A stretch of DNA of 32,565 nucleotides from Bacillota bacterium (GTDB lineage: Bacteria; Bacillota; Clostridia; Peptostreptococcales; Anaerovoracaceae), in assembly GCA_017472365.1 (NCBI GenBank), contig JAFUQN010000120.1, positions 1-32,565 on the forward strand, read 5' to 3'. A program made the translations under genes and the position numbers. Below are positions 1 to 7,323 of this stretch, one piece after another. Position 1 is the first letter of the stretch; each line of letters begins with the position of its first letter. The notes beneath the pieces are model-generated. The model was not told the DNA's origin. It made no database searches and worked only from the letters and a program-made list of their open reading frames with translations.

Positions 1-1258
1 TCTTATTGACCAACAGTGCACCGAAGAAAATTAAAACAATACCTACAAAATACATCAGCGTACCGACCCAGGATGCATCAGAGAAGAATGCACCTGCAAA
101 CAGGGCAATCACCGGCAGCTTTGCACCGCAGGGCATGAACGGAGTCAGCATCGCGGTAGCTCTTCTTTCTCTTTCGTTACGGATGGTACGACAAGCCATA
201 ACGCCGGGGATCGCACAACCAGTACCGATGACCATCGGGATGACGGACTTACCGGACAGACCTACTCTCTTGAAGATGGGGTCCAGAACAACGGTAGCTC
301 TCGCCATGTAACCGCAGTCTTCCAGCAGAGCGATCAGGAAGTACATTACCATAACCAGGGGCAGGAAGCCTACAACAGCACCTACACCACCGATGATACC
401 GTCAACCAGCAGAGCCTGCATGAACGGAGAAGCTCCTTCCACCATACCAGCAACGTATTCCTGGAAGGTTTCGATCCAGCCTACCAGCCAATCTGCGATC
501 ATGGGACCAACGGTAGCCTGAGAAATGTTGAACACCAGGAACATGACCACTGCGAAAATAGGAATACCAATGATTTTATTAGTCAGAACCGCATCGATCT
601 TATCCTGGCTGTTGTGATCCTTGGTCAGTACCTTACGGTTTTCTACCATCTTTACGATGTTGTTTACAAATTCGAAACGCTTTCTGTCAGCTTCGGTAAC
701 AGCTGCCTTATCGTGCATATCGATATCAGCCTGTACGAAAGGAGCCTTCTGACCTGCACCCTTTAAGGAAGCTGCCTTTTCCACAACAGCCTTCAGGCCG
801 TTGTCACCGGAGGTGATGGATACGGTTTCGATGACCGGGCAACCCAGCTTTTCGGACAGCAGCGCTGCGTTGATCTGCGTATCCTTCTTTTCGTTGATGT
901 CGCTCTTGTTCAGTGCTACCACAACAGGTACGCCCAGTTCCAACAGCTGAGTGGTGAAGAACAGGCTTCGGCTCAGGTTGGTTGCGTCCACGATGTTGAT
1001 GATTGCATCGGGATGTTCGTTCTTTACATAACCGCTGGTGATACTTTCTTCAGATGTGAACGGGGACATGGAGTATGCACCCGGCAGGTCGACTGCGATC
1101 AGTTCTTCAGAACCGTCGTAAAACGCCTTTTTGATCGGACTTTCTTTCTTGTCTACGGTAACACCCGCCCAGTTACCTACACGTTCGTTTCTTCCGGTCA
1201 GCGCGTTGAACATTGTTGTCTTACCGCTGTTCGGATTACCTGTTAAGGCAATTCTCAT
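1..1258 (-). CDS. feoB: Ferrous iron transport protein B, N-terminal 419 residues (gene runs off the left edge)
   Basis: FeoB is the inner-membrane Fe(II) permease with a cytosolic GTPase domain. Reading the minus strand from the ATG at 1258 gives G1 GNPNSGKTT (residues 7-15), G3 DLPG (57-60) and G4 NKSD (117-120). After a helical linker come the first membrane segments of the permease, including a Gate-type stretch around the CAIPGVMACR motif. Family members are usually 600-800 residues, so the C-terminal part lies outside the window. The start is supported by AGGAGG just upstream. It follows feoA on the same strand, but a terminator-like hairpin and two operator-like palindromes separate them, so it may have its own regulated promoter. 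The reading frame is intact where visible. Confidence 0.96.
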   Translation of the reverse strand, partial: MRIALTGNPNSGKTTMFNALTGRNERVGNWAGVTVDKKESPIKKAFYDGSEELIAVDLPGAYSMSPFTSEESITSGYVKNEHPDAIINIVDATNLSRSLFFTTQLLELGVPVVVALNKSDINEKKDTQINAALLSEKLGCPVIETVSITSGDNGLKAVVEKAASLKGAGQKAPFVQADIDMHDKAAVTEADRKRFEFVNNIVKMVENRKVLTKDHNSQDKIDAVLTNKIIGIPIFAVVMFLVFNISQATVGPMIADWLVGWIETFQEYVAGMVEGASPFMQALLVDGIIGGVGAVVGFLPLVMVMYFLIALLEDCGYMARATVVLDPIFKRVGLSGKSVIPMVIGTGCAIPGVMACRTIRNERERRATAMLTPFMPCGAKLPVIALFAGAFFSDASWVGTLMYFVGIVLIFFGALLVNK

Positions 1259-1319
1259 GATTGTTCCTCCTGTTTATTATAATTTCGTTTCTAAAAAAAT
1301 AACAATAGTTTTATCGCAA

Positions 1320-1335
1320 GTTAGTTTTAGCTAAC
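1320..1335. promoter_or_regulatory. Operator-like palindrome GTTAG-N6-CTAAC (site 1, before feoB)
   Basis: Perfect inverted repeat with 5-bp arms and a 6-bp centre in the feoA-feoB gap. The half-site resembles the GGTTAG/CTAACC halves of DtxR/IdeR operators, but the spacing differs. Two further copies of the same pattern in the feo locus support a shared metal-responsive regulator; its identity is inferred. Confidence 0.6.
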
Positions 1336-1353
1336 TCATCGTTTTAAAAAAGA

Positions 1354-1371
1354 GGTTAGCAGTCACTAACC
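1354..1371. promoter_or_regulatory. Operator-like palindrome GGTTAG-N6-CTAACC (site 2, before feoB)
   Basis: Perfect 6-bp arms with a 6-bp centre, centred 35 bp from site 1. Together they form a tandem pair upstream of feoB, between the feoA terminator-like hairpin and the feoB ribosome-binding site. Confidence 0.65.
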
Positions 1372-1382
1372 GGCGGTGTTTA

Positions 1383-1410
1383 AAAAATAGTGATCCTCGT
1401 CACTATTTTT
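1383..1410 (-). terminator. Terminator-like hairpin after feoA
   Basis: Perfect 11-bp inverted repeat (arms AAAAATAGTGA and TCACTATTTTT, 6-nt loop) starting 5 bp beyond the feoA stop. The A/T ends provide a U-run in either direction. It would stop or attenuate transcription from feoA into feoB. Confidence 0.7.
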
Positions 1411-1415
1411 CGAAG

Positions 1416-1634
1416 TTATGCTTCGACCTCGATGGCTTCCGCCAGCTGATCATCGATATTATAACGACCATCCTTAATGGAGACTGTGCAGCCGCCCTTT
1501 CGTCTGGAAACCACGGTGATGGGTTCGCCGGCATAACATCCCAGAGAGAACAGGAACGCGTCCAGTTCTTCATCATCAGTCAAAATTGCTTTGATGATAT
1601 ATTCTGTTCCAATGCTGCCTTCAAGTAATGTCAT
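1416..1634 (-). CDS. feoA: Ferrous iron transport protein A (FeoA domain)
   Basis: A 72-residue protein of the FeoA SH3-like fold, a small cytosolic partner of FeoB needed for Fe(II) uptake. Typical features are the early glycine-containing strand, the central LGCYAGEPITVVSRRKGG turn-strand segment and the closing residues where the family has an 'ALxxxxAxxIxV' strand. The length is normal for stand-alone FeoA. The ATG is preceded by AAGGAG at a good distance. The upstream region carries the GGTTAG-N6-CTAACC palindrome. It is divergent from the flavodoxin-like gene and lies upstream of feoB on the same strand. Confidence 0.93.
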   Translation of the reverse strand: MTLLEGSIGTEYIIKAILTDDEELDAFLFSLGCYAGEPITVVSRRKGGCTVSIKDGRYNIDDQLAEAIEVEA

Positions 1635-1659
1635 TTCCTACTCCTTTATCATACAAAAG

Positions 1660-1677
1660 GGTTAGCCATTTCTAACC
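1660..1677. promoter_or_regulatory. Operator-like palindrome GGTTAG-N6-CTAACC (site 3, before feoA)
   Basis: Perfect 6-bp arms with a 6-bp centre, about 26 bp upstream of the feoA ATG. A further CTAACC half-site at 1697-1702 with a poor partner at 1685-1690 could be a weaker second site. The same motif occurs twice before feoB, which argues for specific control of feo genes. Confidence 0.65.
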
Positions 1678-1799
1678 ATAGTCAAGTTTACTATTGCTAA
1701 CCGACTTTGTCAATATTTTTTCGCAAATTCTGGTAACAATTTTTCCATAGTTCTGCTGCTGCTCTCCCATTCTGTCACCTGCCATAAATAACCTTTGTC

Positions 1800-1827
1800 T
1801 TGCATTTCTTTCCAAAAGAGTTATAAT
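1800..1827 (+). promoter_or_regulatory. Putative sigma-A promoter of the flavodoxin-like gene
   Basis: TATAAT at 1822-1827 with TTGCAT at 1800-1805, 16-bp spacer. The start of transcription would be about 30 bp upstream of the ATG at 1865. Confidence 0.5.
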
Positions 1828-1864
1828 AAAGCCAGAGCATATATATATTTAAGGAGGTATTGCA

Positions 1865-2317
1865 ATGAGTAAAGTATTAGTCGCCTATTTTTCCCATTCC
1901 GGAAAAACCAGAAAAGCATCGCAGCTGATTGCAGAGACCGTGGGTGCAGAACTGTATGAAATTAAAACCGTCAGAGAATATCCTCAGGACGAAGATAGAT
2001 GCATCGATGTAGCCAGAGTCGAATTCAATGCAAAAGTCAGACCCGATCTGAGCGGCGAACTTCCCGAACTGGACAAGTTCGATAAGATTGTTGTCGGCTT
2101 CCCCTGCTGGCACGACACCTGTCCCATGGGCGTCCTGACCTTCCTGGAACAGTATGACTTTACAGGAAAGACCGTATATCCCTTTATGACCCATGAAGGC
2201 AGCGGTCCCAACGGCTGTAACGACGATATGAAAGCTTCCTGTAAAAACGCTGATGTGAAGCCCGCCATGGACGGTAACGGTCTGAAAATCGACGCGATCA
2301 AGGCATGGCTCGCATAA
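1865..2317 (+). CDS. Flavodoxin-like protein (flavodoxin_4 type)
   Basis: A 150-residue flavodoxin-fold protein expected to bind FMN. The N-terminal strand VLVAYFSHSGKTRKAS has the phosphate-binding loop position (SHSGKTRK, residues 10-17), and VVGFPCWHDTCPMGVLTFLEQYDFTGKTVYPFMTHEGSG is the typical middle segment of the short clostridial flavodoxins. AAGGAGGT lies 7 nt before the ATG. The gene is divergent from feoA and monocistronic by its own promoter and strong terminator. Flavodoxins often replace ferredoxin under iron limitation, so its position beside feo is suggestive, but no operator-like palindrome overlaps its promoter. The specific redox partner is unknown. Confidence 0.88.
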   Translation: MSKVLVAYFSHSGKTRKASQLIAETVGAELYEIKTVREYPQDEDRCIDVARVEFNAKVRPDLSGELPELDKFDKIVVGFPCWHDTCPMGVLTFLEQYDFTGKTVYPFMTHEGSGPNGCNDDMKASCKNADVKPAMDGNGLKIDAIKAWLA

Positions 2318-2338
2318 CCGTATAACACACTGAATATC

Positions 2339-2373
2339 AAAAGCCTCTGCATATCAGTGCAGAGGCTTTTTTT
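2339..2373 (+). terminator. Rho-independent terminator after the flavodoxin-like gene
   Basis: 13-bp perfect stem (arms AAAAGCCTCTGCA and TGCAGAGGCTTTT, 6-nt loop) followed by more Ts. It ends only 30 bp before the leuC-like ATG, so it also sits in the putative leader of that operon. Confidence 0.92.
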
Positions 2374-2403
2374 CAACACAACACACAACAAAGGAGTACG
2401 ACA

Positions 2404-3678
2404 ATGGGTAAAACAATGTCCGAAAAGATCCTGGCCAAAGCTGCCGGAAAATCGGAAGTATTCGCCGGTGACATCGAATGGGTCGATATCGATATCGCTA
2501 TGACCGACGATGTCCTCGGTCCCCGTATCGAAATCGCCGAACACATGGAACGGATCCACGACGAAGTCTGGGATAAAGAAAAGCTGGTCATCATCAGCGA
2601 CCACTACACGCCGCCTGCCACGCCGAAACAGGCCGAACTTGTAAAGTATACCCGCGACTGGAGTAAGGCCCACGGAATCAAACACTATTATGAATATATC
2701 GGTCCCTGTCACCAGATCCTGGCCGAAAAAGGATTCGATCTCCCTGGTACCGTGGTCTTCGGTACCGACTCTCACACCACCACCGGTGGCGCCTTCGGTA
2801 CTTTTTCCACCGGATGCGGCTCCACTGAAATGCTGGGGATCATCCTGACAGGTAAAACCTGGGTCAAAGTTCCCGAAACCATTCAGGTCATCTGGAACGG
2901 TACACTGCCGGAAGGTGTTATGGCCAAAGACATTTCTCTGGCAACGATCGGTAAAATCGGACATGCCGGCGCCACGTATAAAGCCGTAGAATACCAGGGC
3001 GAAACCATCAGAAATCTGATCATGGATGAGCGCATGGCCATTTCCAATATGGCCGTAGAAATGGGTGCAAAGGTCGGCCTGATCGAACCGGACGAAACAA
3101 CGGTGGAATACCTGCGAAATGCCGGTGTCACCAAAGATCTGGACATGATCACCAGCGACAGTGACGCAGAATACTGCGAAACCTATACATTCGATGCATC
3201 GGCTTTGGAGCCGATGGTTGCCTGTCCCCATGCCGTGGACAACGTAAAACCGGCATCTCAGCTCGCTGACATCGAGATTCAGCAGGTCTATATCGGTTCT
3301 TGCACCGGCGGCCGTCTCAGCGATCTGAGAGCTTCTGCGGACATCCTCCGCGGTCGCAAAGTCCACCCTGATGTAAGACTTCTCGTCTCTCCGGCATCTC
3401 AGGATATTTATATCCAGGCCTCTGCAGAAGGGATCTTAAAGGACTTGGCAGAAGCCGGTGCCGTGATCATGGCCCCCACCTGCGGCGTCTGTGCAGGACT
3501 CCACTCCGGGCTGATTGCCAATGGTGAAGCCTGCATTTCCACGTCGAACCGCAACTTCCTGGGCCGCATGGGTTCCTCCGGAAGCTTCGTATATCTCAGT
3601 TCTCCCGCCACCGCCGCGGCAACCGCCCTGACCGGGCGGATCACTGACCCGCGTCAGTTTCTGAACCAGGAGGTGTAA
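2404..3678 (+). CDS. leuC: 3-isopropylmalate / 2,3-dimethylmalate dehydratase-type large subunit
   Basis: A 424-residue aconitase-superfamily large subunit that isomerises or dehydrates a hydroxy-diacid using a [4Fe-4S] cluster. The cluster cysteines are visible as C300 (YIGSCTGGR), C360 and C363 (APTCGVCAG). GTDSHT (120-125) and the active-site loop around SNRNFLGRMG (381-390) are intact. The length matches the archaeal/clostridial two-subunit branch, which includes LeuC, homoaconitase and DmdA, rather than the ~465-residue enterobacterial LeuC. No leuA or leuB is nearby, so leucine biosynthesis is not proven by context. AAAGGAG precedes the ATG. The next gene encodes the matching small subunit and starts 3 bp after this stop. 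The substrate is uncertain. Confidence 0.85.
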   Translation: MGKTMSEKILAKAAGKSEVFAGDIEWVDIDIAMTDDVLGPRIEIAEHMERIHDEVWDKEKLVIISDHYTPPATPKQAELVKYTRDWSKAHGIKHYYEYIGPCHQILAEKGFDLPGTVVFGTDSHTTTGGAFGTFSTGCGSTEMLGIILTGKTWVKVPETIQVIWNGTLPEGVMAKDISLATIGKIGHAGATYKAVEYQGETIRNLIMDERMAISNMAVEMGAKVGLIEPDETTVEYLRNAGVTKDLDMITSDSDAEYCETYTFDASALEPMVACPHAVDNVKPASQLADIEIQQVYIGSCTGGRLSDLRASADILRGRKVHPDVRLLVSPASQDIYIQASAEGILKDLAEAGAVIMAPTCGVCAGLHSGLIANGEACISTSNRNFLGRMGSSGSFVYLSSPATAAATALTGRITDPRQFLNQEV

Positions 3679-3681
3679 GCG

Positions 3682-4176
3682 ATGAAAAGTGAAATCAAAG
3701 GAAATGTATTCAAATTCGGTGACAATATCAACACCGATATCATCTCCCCGCCGCAGTACATTGAACTGACCGTGGAAGAAGCCAGTGTACACGCCATGGA
3801 AGGCGTCGATCCTACGTTCACCAAACGGTTCCAGCCCGGCGACATCATCGTGGCAGGGAATAACTTCGGATCCGGTTCCAGCCGTGAAACCTCTCCCCTG
3901 GCTCTGCGTTACCTGGGAACCGGTGCGGTGGTTGCGAAATATTTTGCCCGTATCTTCTACCGCAACTCCATTAACATCGGCCTTCCGCTGTTCGAATGTT
4001 CCGAAACCGACAAGATCGATGCCGGCGACGTACTCCGCATCGACACGGCTAACGGAATCATCTACAACGAAACGAAAAGCGAAGAATACAAATGCAGTAA
4101 AATCCCCGATCATATCATGAGTCTGATTGAAGACGGCGGCCTGGTAAAGCGCCTGGAAAAGATGTTCGGAAAATAG
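3682..4176 (+). CDS. leuD: 3-isopropylmalate / 2,3-dimethylmalate dehydratase-type small subunit
   Basis: A 164-residue swivel-domain small subunit that pairs with the preceding large subunit. GDNINTDIISP (residues 13-23) and NNFGSGSSRE are the family hallmarks. The specificity loop after PPQ reads YIEL (26-29), which does not exactly match the YLxx forms I recall for isopropylmalate or homoaconitate enzymes, so the substrate cannot be read from it. Its AGGAGG lies inside the last codons of the large-subunit gene, indicating translational coupling. A strong terminator follows. Confidence 0.87.
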   Translation: MKSEIKGNVFKFGDNINTDIISPPQYIELTVEEASVHAMEGVDPTFTKRFQPGDIIVAGNNFGSGSSRETSPLALRYLGTGAVVAKYFARIFYRNSINIGLPLFECSETDKIDAGDVLRIDTANGIIYNETKSEEYKCSKIPDHIMSLIEDGGLVKRLEKMFGK

Positions 4177-4191
4177 ACCGCCGAAGGCGGT
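4177..4191. other. Small hairpin directly after the dehydratase operon
   Basis: ACCGCC/GGCGGT arms around GAA, beginning at the base after the leuD stop codon. It has no U-run of its own and stands in front of the stronger terminator at 4206-4240. Confidence 0.55.
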
Positions 4192-4205
4192 TGCCTCAAA
4201 AGAAG

Positions 4206-4240
4206 AAAACCCCGCAGGATCACCTGCGGGGTCATTTATT
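4206..4240. terminator. Bidirectional terminator between leuD and the lipoprotein gene
   Basis: Arms CCCCGCAGG (4210-4218) and CCTGCGGGG (4223-4231) around ATCA. T-rich sequence follows on the plus strand and AAAA precedes it (a T-run for the minus strand). It separates two convergent genes. Confidence 0.9.
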
Positions 4241-4252
4241 TTTTTGATTGTG

Positions 4253-5179
4253 TTATTCCCATTCAGCCAGCGCGTAGTAATAGTAACCTTCATTTACCAG
4301 GGAGAACACTTCATCCGTGGTCAGGCCGGTACCGTATTCCTGCGCATTTTCCAGAACGATATATTCAAAGCCTTCATAAGTGGAATCGAAGGGATAAGCA
4401 GTATAGCCTTCTTCCACATCTTCAACGCTTCCCCATTCCATGGAATCGCCGTAGTATACGGACCATCCTGCAAAGACAGCGCCATCCTTTTCAATGGAAT
4501 CCAAAGCATCCCAACCATCGTCAGCTACCGCCTCGTCCAGAGACTTTCCTGCGGAATACCAGTAGGTATACATTCCAGAATCCATCAGATCTCCCTCAGA
4601 ACTACGGAATATCATTACACCACCGTTCGCTCCCAGAGAGAAACCTACATCGCTGGATTCATATCCATAACCGCCTTCACTCTCGTCCTCTGCAAAGTAG
4701 TCCTCAATCAGGATATTTTCCCACTTAGCCACATAAGTCACCGGTTCTGCAGGAACTTCCAGTTCCATAAGTTCTTCTGTGGAATAGATCGTTCCTTCAG
4801 AAATCAGTTCATAGCTGTATTCTTCAAATCCGTCTTCATCTACCGTGATTACATCTTTGAAAATCATCCACCCTTCAAAGACATCATCTTCAGACTTAGC
4901 TTCCAGTGACGTGATTTCCAGGGCTTCCAAGGCTTCCCCCACGGTCTGTCCGGGTAATGCCGCCATTCCCCAGGACTGGGTTTCCAGCACTTCTCCGGAA
5001 GCATATTCACCGTACAACATTCCATTGGACATCCAGTACGCATCAATGGTAAAGTACAGTTCTTCCATATCGCCCATGTTCTGATCCAGATCCTCATCCG
5101 TACCGGAACCGCCGCAGCCCACAAGTGTCATCATCAATAAACAAAGAATCATAAAAATCGATACATACTTCTTTTTCAT
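4253..5179 (-). CDS. Secreted lipoprotein with two InlB/Listeria-Bacteroides-type repeat modules
   Basis: A 308-residue hypothetical lipoprotein. The signal peptide is MKKK plus a hydrophobic run with lipobox LVGC (C22), so it should be anchored on the outer face of the membrane. Two copies of a module follow, each ending in a 'FxGW ... YxAxWE' pattern: FEGW...YVAKWE in the first half and FAGW...YYALAEWE at the very C-terminus. That pattern is typical of InlB B-repeat/List-Bact repeats found on clostridial surface proteins. The composition is very acidic. The ATG at 5179 is chosen over an in-frame start 11 codons upstream because AGGAGG lies just before it. No enzymatic motif was recognised. 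Confidence 0.8.
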   Translation of the reverse strand: MKKKYVSIFMILCLLMMTLVGCGGSGTDEDLDQNMGDMEELYFTIDAYWMSNGMLYGEYASGEVLETQSWGMAALPGQTVGEALEALEITSLEAKSEDDVFEGWMIFKDVITVDEDGFEEYSYELISEGTIYSTEELMELEVPAEPVTYVAKWENILIEDYFAEDESEGGYGYESSDVGFSLGANGGVMIFRSSEGDLMDSGMYTYWYSAGKSLDEAVADDGWDALDSIEKDGAVFAGWSVYYGDSMEWGSVEDVEEGYTAYPFDSTYEGFEYIVLENAQEYGTGLTTDEVFSLVNEGYYYYALAEWE

Positions 5180-5222
5180 TTTCGTTCCTCCTGTCATTTG
5201 TACCCAGTTCATTTATCCTGTG

Positions 5223-5261
5223 CAGGGTAGATGCTTTCTATCTACGATCCATCCTACCCTG
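5223..5261. other. Hairpin between the two lipoprotein genes
   Basis: Arms CAGGGTAG (5223-5230) and CTACCCTG (5254-5261), with a partly paired 23-nt centre. There is no U-run on either strand, so it may be an mRNA-stability or processing stem rather than a terminator. Confidence 0.5.
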
Positions 5262-5317
5262 TCGCAGTGATTTTTTCGGTGATATTTTACGACAAATCCT
5301 TCAAAATTACAAAAAAT

Positions 5318-5920
5318 TTATTCCGAATCGAACATCGAAGCCGGAAGGATGTCCACATTAGCTCTGTGAACGTAGACAAGCTTACCGTCAATATTGATCA
5401 GTGTTGTCTTAGGGAGATCTTCCGGAATCTCTACATAACATTTATTCCCCTGGAATAATCCTACCGGCGTTCCGTTCTGCGAAGATACCAAAACTACCAG
5501 CTTCTTTCCGAATTGATTTTTATAGTTATTGATCACCCGGTCCACACCGATCAGCCCGCTGCTTCCTCCTTCATTTTCCATGGTTTCCGGAACGGAAAAA
5601 TCCGTGATCAAATCCACACCGGCCTGAGAAAACACCAAAGTGCTTCCTACATGCTGCCACTTGGCACCATCCACCGTAATATTGATATAAGAGGACGGTT
5701 CTCCGGCCTCATCAGTCTCACAGTCCATGGCGATTTTATCACCGTAAGCCGTGAATACCAGATTTCCAAAGTCATCATACTGGCGGATCGTATAGTCGTT
5801 TCCAACCAGCTCTCCCTTCAGTTTCTTCACAAAGGTTTCCGCAGCCGCACAGCCGCTGAATGCGATCGCCAGAATCAAAATCGATGTAATCACCATGCAA
5901 AGCTTCGTCTGTTTCTTCAT
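5318..5920 (-). CDS. DUF5052-like lipoprotein
   Basis: A 200-residue membrane-anchored lipoprotein. The hydrophobic signal ends in FSGC, giving lipidated C24. The following body (ETFVKKLKGELVGNDYTIRQYD and on, with a later WQHVGSTLVF segment) resembles the DUF5052 family from Firmicutes, whose function is unknown. The start at 5920 has AAGGAG 7 nt upstream, inside the end of the upstream ATPase gene. That gene's stop codon is one base away, so the two were probably co-translated. Because the upstream gene is broken, expression of this one may now depend on other transcription. The family assignment is from memory of its pattern and is moderate. Confidence 0.75.
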   Translation of the reverse strand: MKKQTKLCMVITSILILAIAFSGCAAAETFVKKLKGELVGNDYTIRQYDDFGNLVFTAYGDKIAMDCETDEAGEPSSYINITVDGAKWQHVGSTLVFSQAGVDLITDFSVPETMENEGGSSGLIGVDRVINNYKNQFGKKLVVLVSSQNGTPVGLFQGNKCYVEIPEDLPKTTLINIDGKLVYVHRANVDILPASMFDSE

Positions 5921-5921
5921 C

Positions 5922-6833
5922 TCAATTCTCCTTTTCAAATAATCCGCTGTGTTTCTTGAAAAACTCGTAATAGATTTTTGTGTTCTCCAGCTCCCACCAG
6001 TGTTTCGTTTCTGCCGGTGTACTGTCCAGGTCGTAGATCCTGGCTCCTTCCAACGCCAGAAGGAACGGCGAATGGGTAGCTATGATAAACTGACAGCCAC
6101 AGTAATGGGCCATCTTCTCCAGGTTCTTCACCAGTTCCAGCTGCATAGCCGGTGACATACTGTTTTCCGGCTCATCAAGACAGTACAGCGTATCATTTTT
6201 TAACTGTTTTCGGAAATAAGCCAGCGCTGTCTCACCGTTGCTGTTCAACTTCACCTCATCCCCAGCAGTATTCCGGATAAACTGACGCCTCGACACCGAT
6301 TTCTTCCGCGCCATGACCTGAAGCCGCAGAGCTTCATAATCCTGCATCCCCCGCATCTTCACCGTATCTCCGAACTTCAGATTCGCCCACTCAGTTCTGG
6401 CATCATCTTTCTGTTCTGCGATATCCAGGTTGTTGGTCCGTACCGTCAACATGTAGTCAAAAATATCGTCACTGGTGATTATCCGACTTCCATTGGGAAT
6501 CCGCATTGGCTCTCCGTCCTCATCGTCGCACATGGAATACCTGCACCGGTCCACATACATATCGAACATCTCCCCGGAATTATACGGCGCTACTCGTTTT
6601 AATCCCAGCCTCTGAGCGATCAGATTCAACAGCGTACTCTTTCCGGTACCATTCCCACCGTAGAAAATCGTGACCCTATCAAAGAGCACAGCCTCCAGTT
6701 ACTTCTTAGAAAACAGCCGACAGGGGTAAAGATTGTCCACTTATCCGAATTTCTTTCCACCGTTTTCGATCATTTTCCTCTGAATCAGCCAGTCCTCCTC
6801 ACGGATCGGCAAATAAAACGATGATATATACAT
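5922..6833 (-). pseudogene. SMC/ABC-type AAA ATPase, interrupted by two in-frame UAA codons
   Basis: From the ATG at 6833 (GGGGGA upstream, TATAAT at 6864-6869) the frame reads MYISSFYLPIREEDW and so on. It then meets UAA at codon 31 (6741-6743) and again at codon 45 (6699-6701), and continues without a frame change into an ATPase: Walker A GGNGTGKST (codons 59-67), Walker B LYCLDEPE and the ATHSPF switch. Clostridial relatives of this overlap-type ATPase begin with MYIS-like strands and a linker of this length, so both sides of the stops belong to one ancestral gene. The fragment after the second stop could start at GTG 6689, but it would lack the first strands and has GGAGG only 2 nt away. 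It is most likely an inactive gene. Readthrough is not supported by other genes here, which use UAA as a normal stop. Confidence 0.8.
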
Positions 6834-6863
6834 TTCCGTTCCCCCTTTTCTCACCTTAGACCC

Positions 6864-6869
6864 ATTATA
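6864..6869 (-). promoter_or_regulatory. Putative -10 box of the broken ATPase gene
   Basis: TATAAT on the minus strand, about 30 bp upstream of the ATG at 6833. No convincing -35 was found. It supports placing the ancestral start at 6833 rather than inside the ORF. Confidence 0.45.
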
Positions 6870-6951
6870 CCGCATAATGTGGTACAAATAATGGACTTTT
6901 TTATGTAATCTTCCGATATCACTAAATGAAAATATATATCTTTTCAATGCC

Positions 6952-7228
6952 GGGGAGAGTCGATAGTTTTTTATTATCCGTCCTCTCCCCGAATATGCAC
7001 AAAAACTCTTCTCGAGGAGAGTCCCCTATATTATTAACCCCATTCTCTCCCCGAGGTCCATAAAAACAGCGTATTCGGGAGAGAATCATCTTTTTCACGG
7101 CTGTTTCTCTCCCTGAAGTCGTAAAACGGGGAGAGCAGGCTATATTTTCTGGTCTCAACTCTCCTCTTGGCAGTGATAAGGACCTTTCCGGGGAGAGTTG
7201 GCTGTTTTTATTGATTAAGGCTCTCCCT
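6952..7228. repeat. Alternating inverted 8-mer array 1 (10 elements, 31-bp phase)
   Basis: Elements start at 6952, 6983, 7014, 7045, 7076, 7107, 7128, 7159, 7190 and 7221. Odd ones are GGGGAGAG or a near variant (GAGGAGAG at 7014, CGGGAGAG at 7076). Even ones are CTCTCCCC or a near variant (CTCTCCCT at 7107 and 7221, CTCTCCTC at 7159). Every step is 31 bp except 7107 to 7128, which is 21 bp. The 23-nt segments between them are all different; most have a T-tract or A-tract near the middle. The array fills the non-coding gap between the lysS terminator and the promoter of the broken ATPase gene. The continuous minus-strand reading frame across it has no ribosome-binding site and no recognisable protein and is treated as fortuitous. 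Confidence 0.93.
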
Positions 7229-7249
7229 CGCCTCACATCTTTCAATTGA

Positions 7250-7276
7250 GCAACCCGCGCCGCAGGCGCGGGTTGC
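7250..7276. repeat. Perfect 12-bp hairpin beside array 1
   Basis: Arms GCAACCCGCGCC (7250-7261) and GGCGCGGGTTGC (7265-7276) with a 3-nt loop, 21 bp beyond the last array element. It is very GC-rich with no U-run, so not a standard terminator. A short tandem TGGTGTAAAA duplication lies between it and the lysS terminator. Confidence 0.85.
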
Positions 7277-7323
7277 CCGAGAAATGCGTTCCATTTGTCG
7301 TAAACTATGGTGTAAAATGGTGT

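Noticed and set aside
1259..1319. Promoter TTGTTA-18-TATAAT for feoB
   Set aside because: The -10 lies so close to AGGAGG that the transcript would start within the ribosome-binding site, so I could not place the feoB promoter.
1984..3366. A 460-codon minus-strand reading frame
   Set aside because: It is antisense to the flavodoxin-like gene and the dehydratase large subunit, crosses a terminator, and has no domain.
6952..7228. CRISPR array
   Set aside because: The conserved part is 8-9 bp, orientation alternates, intervening segments are 23 nt and no cas gene is in the window. The same applies to 32182-32530.
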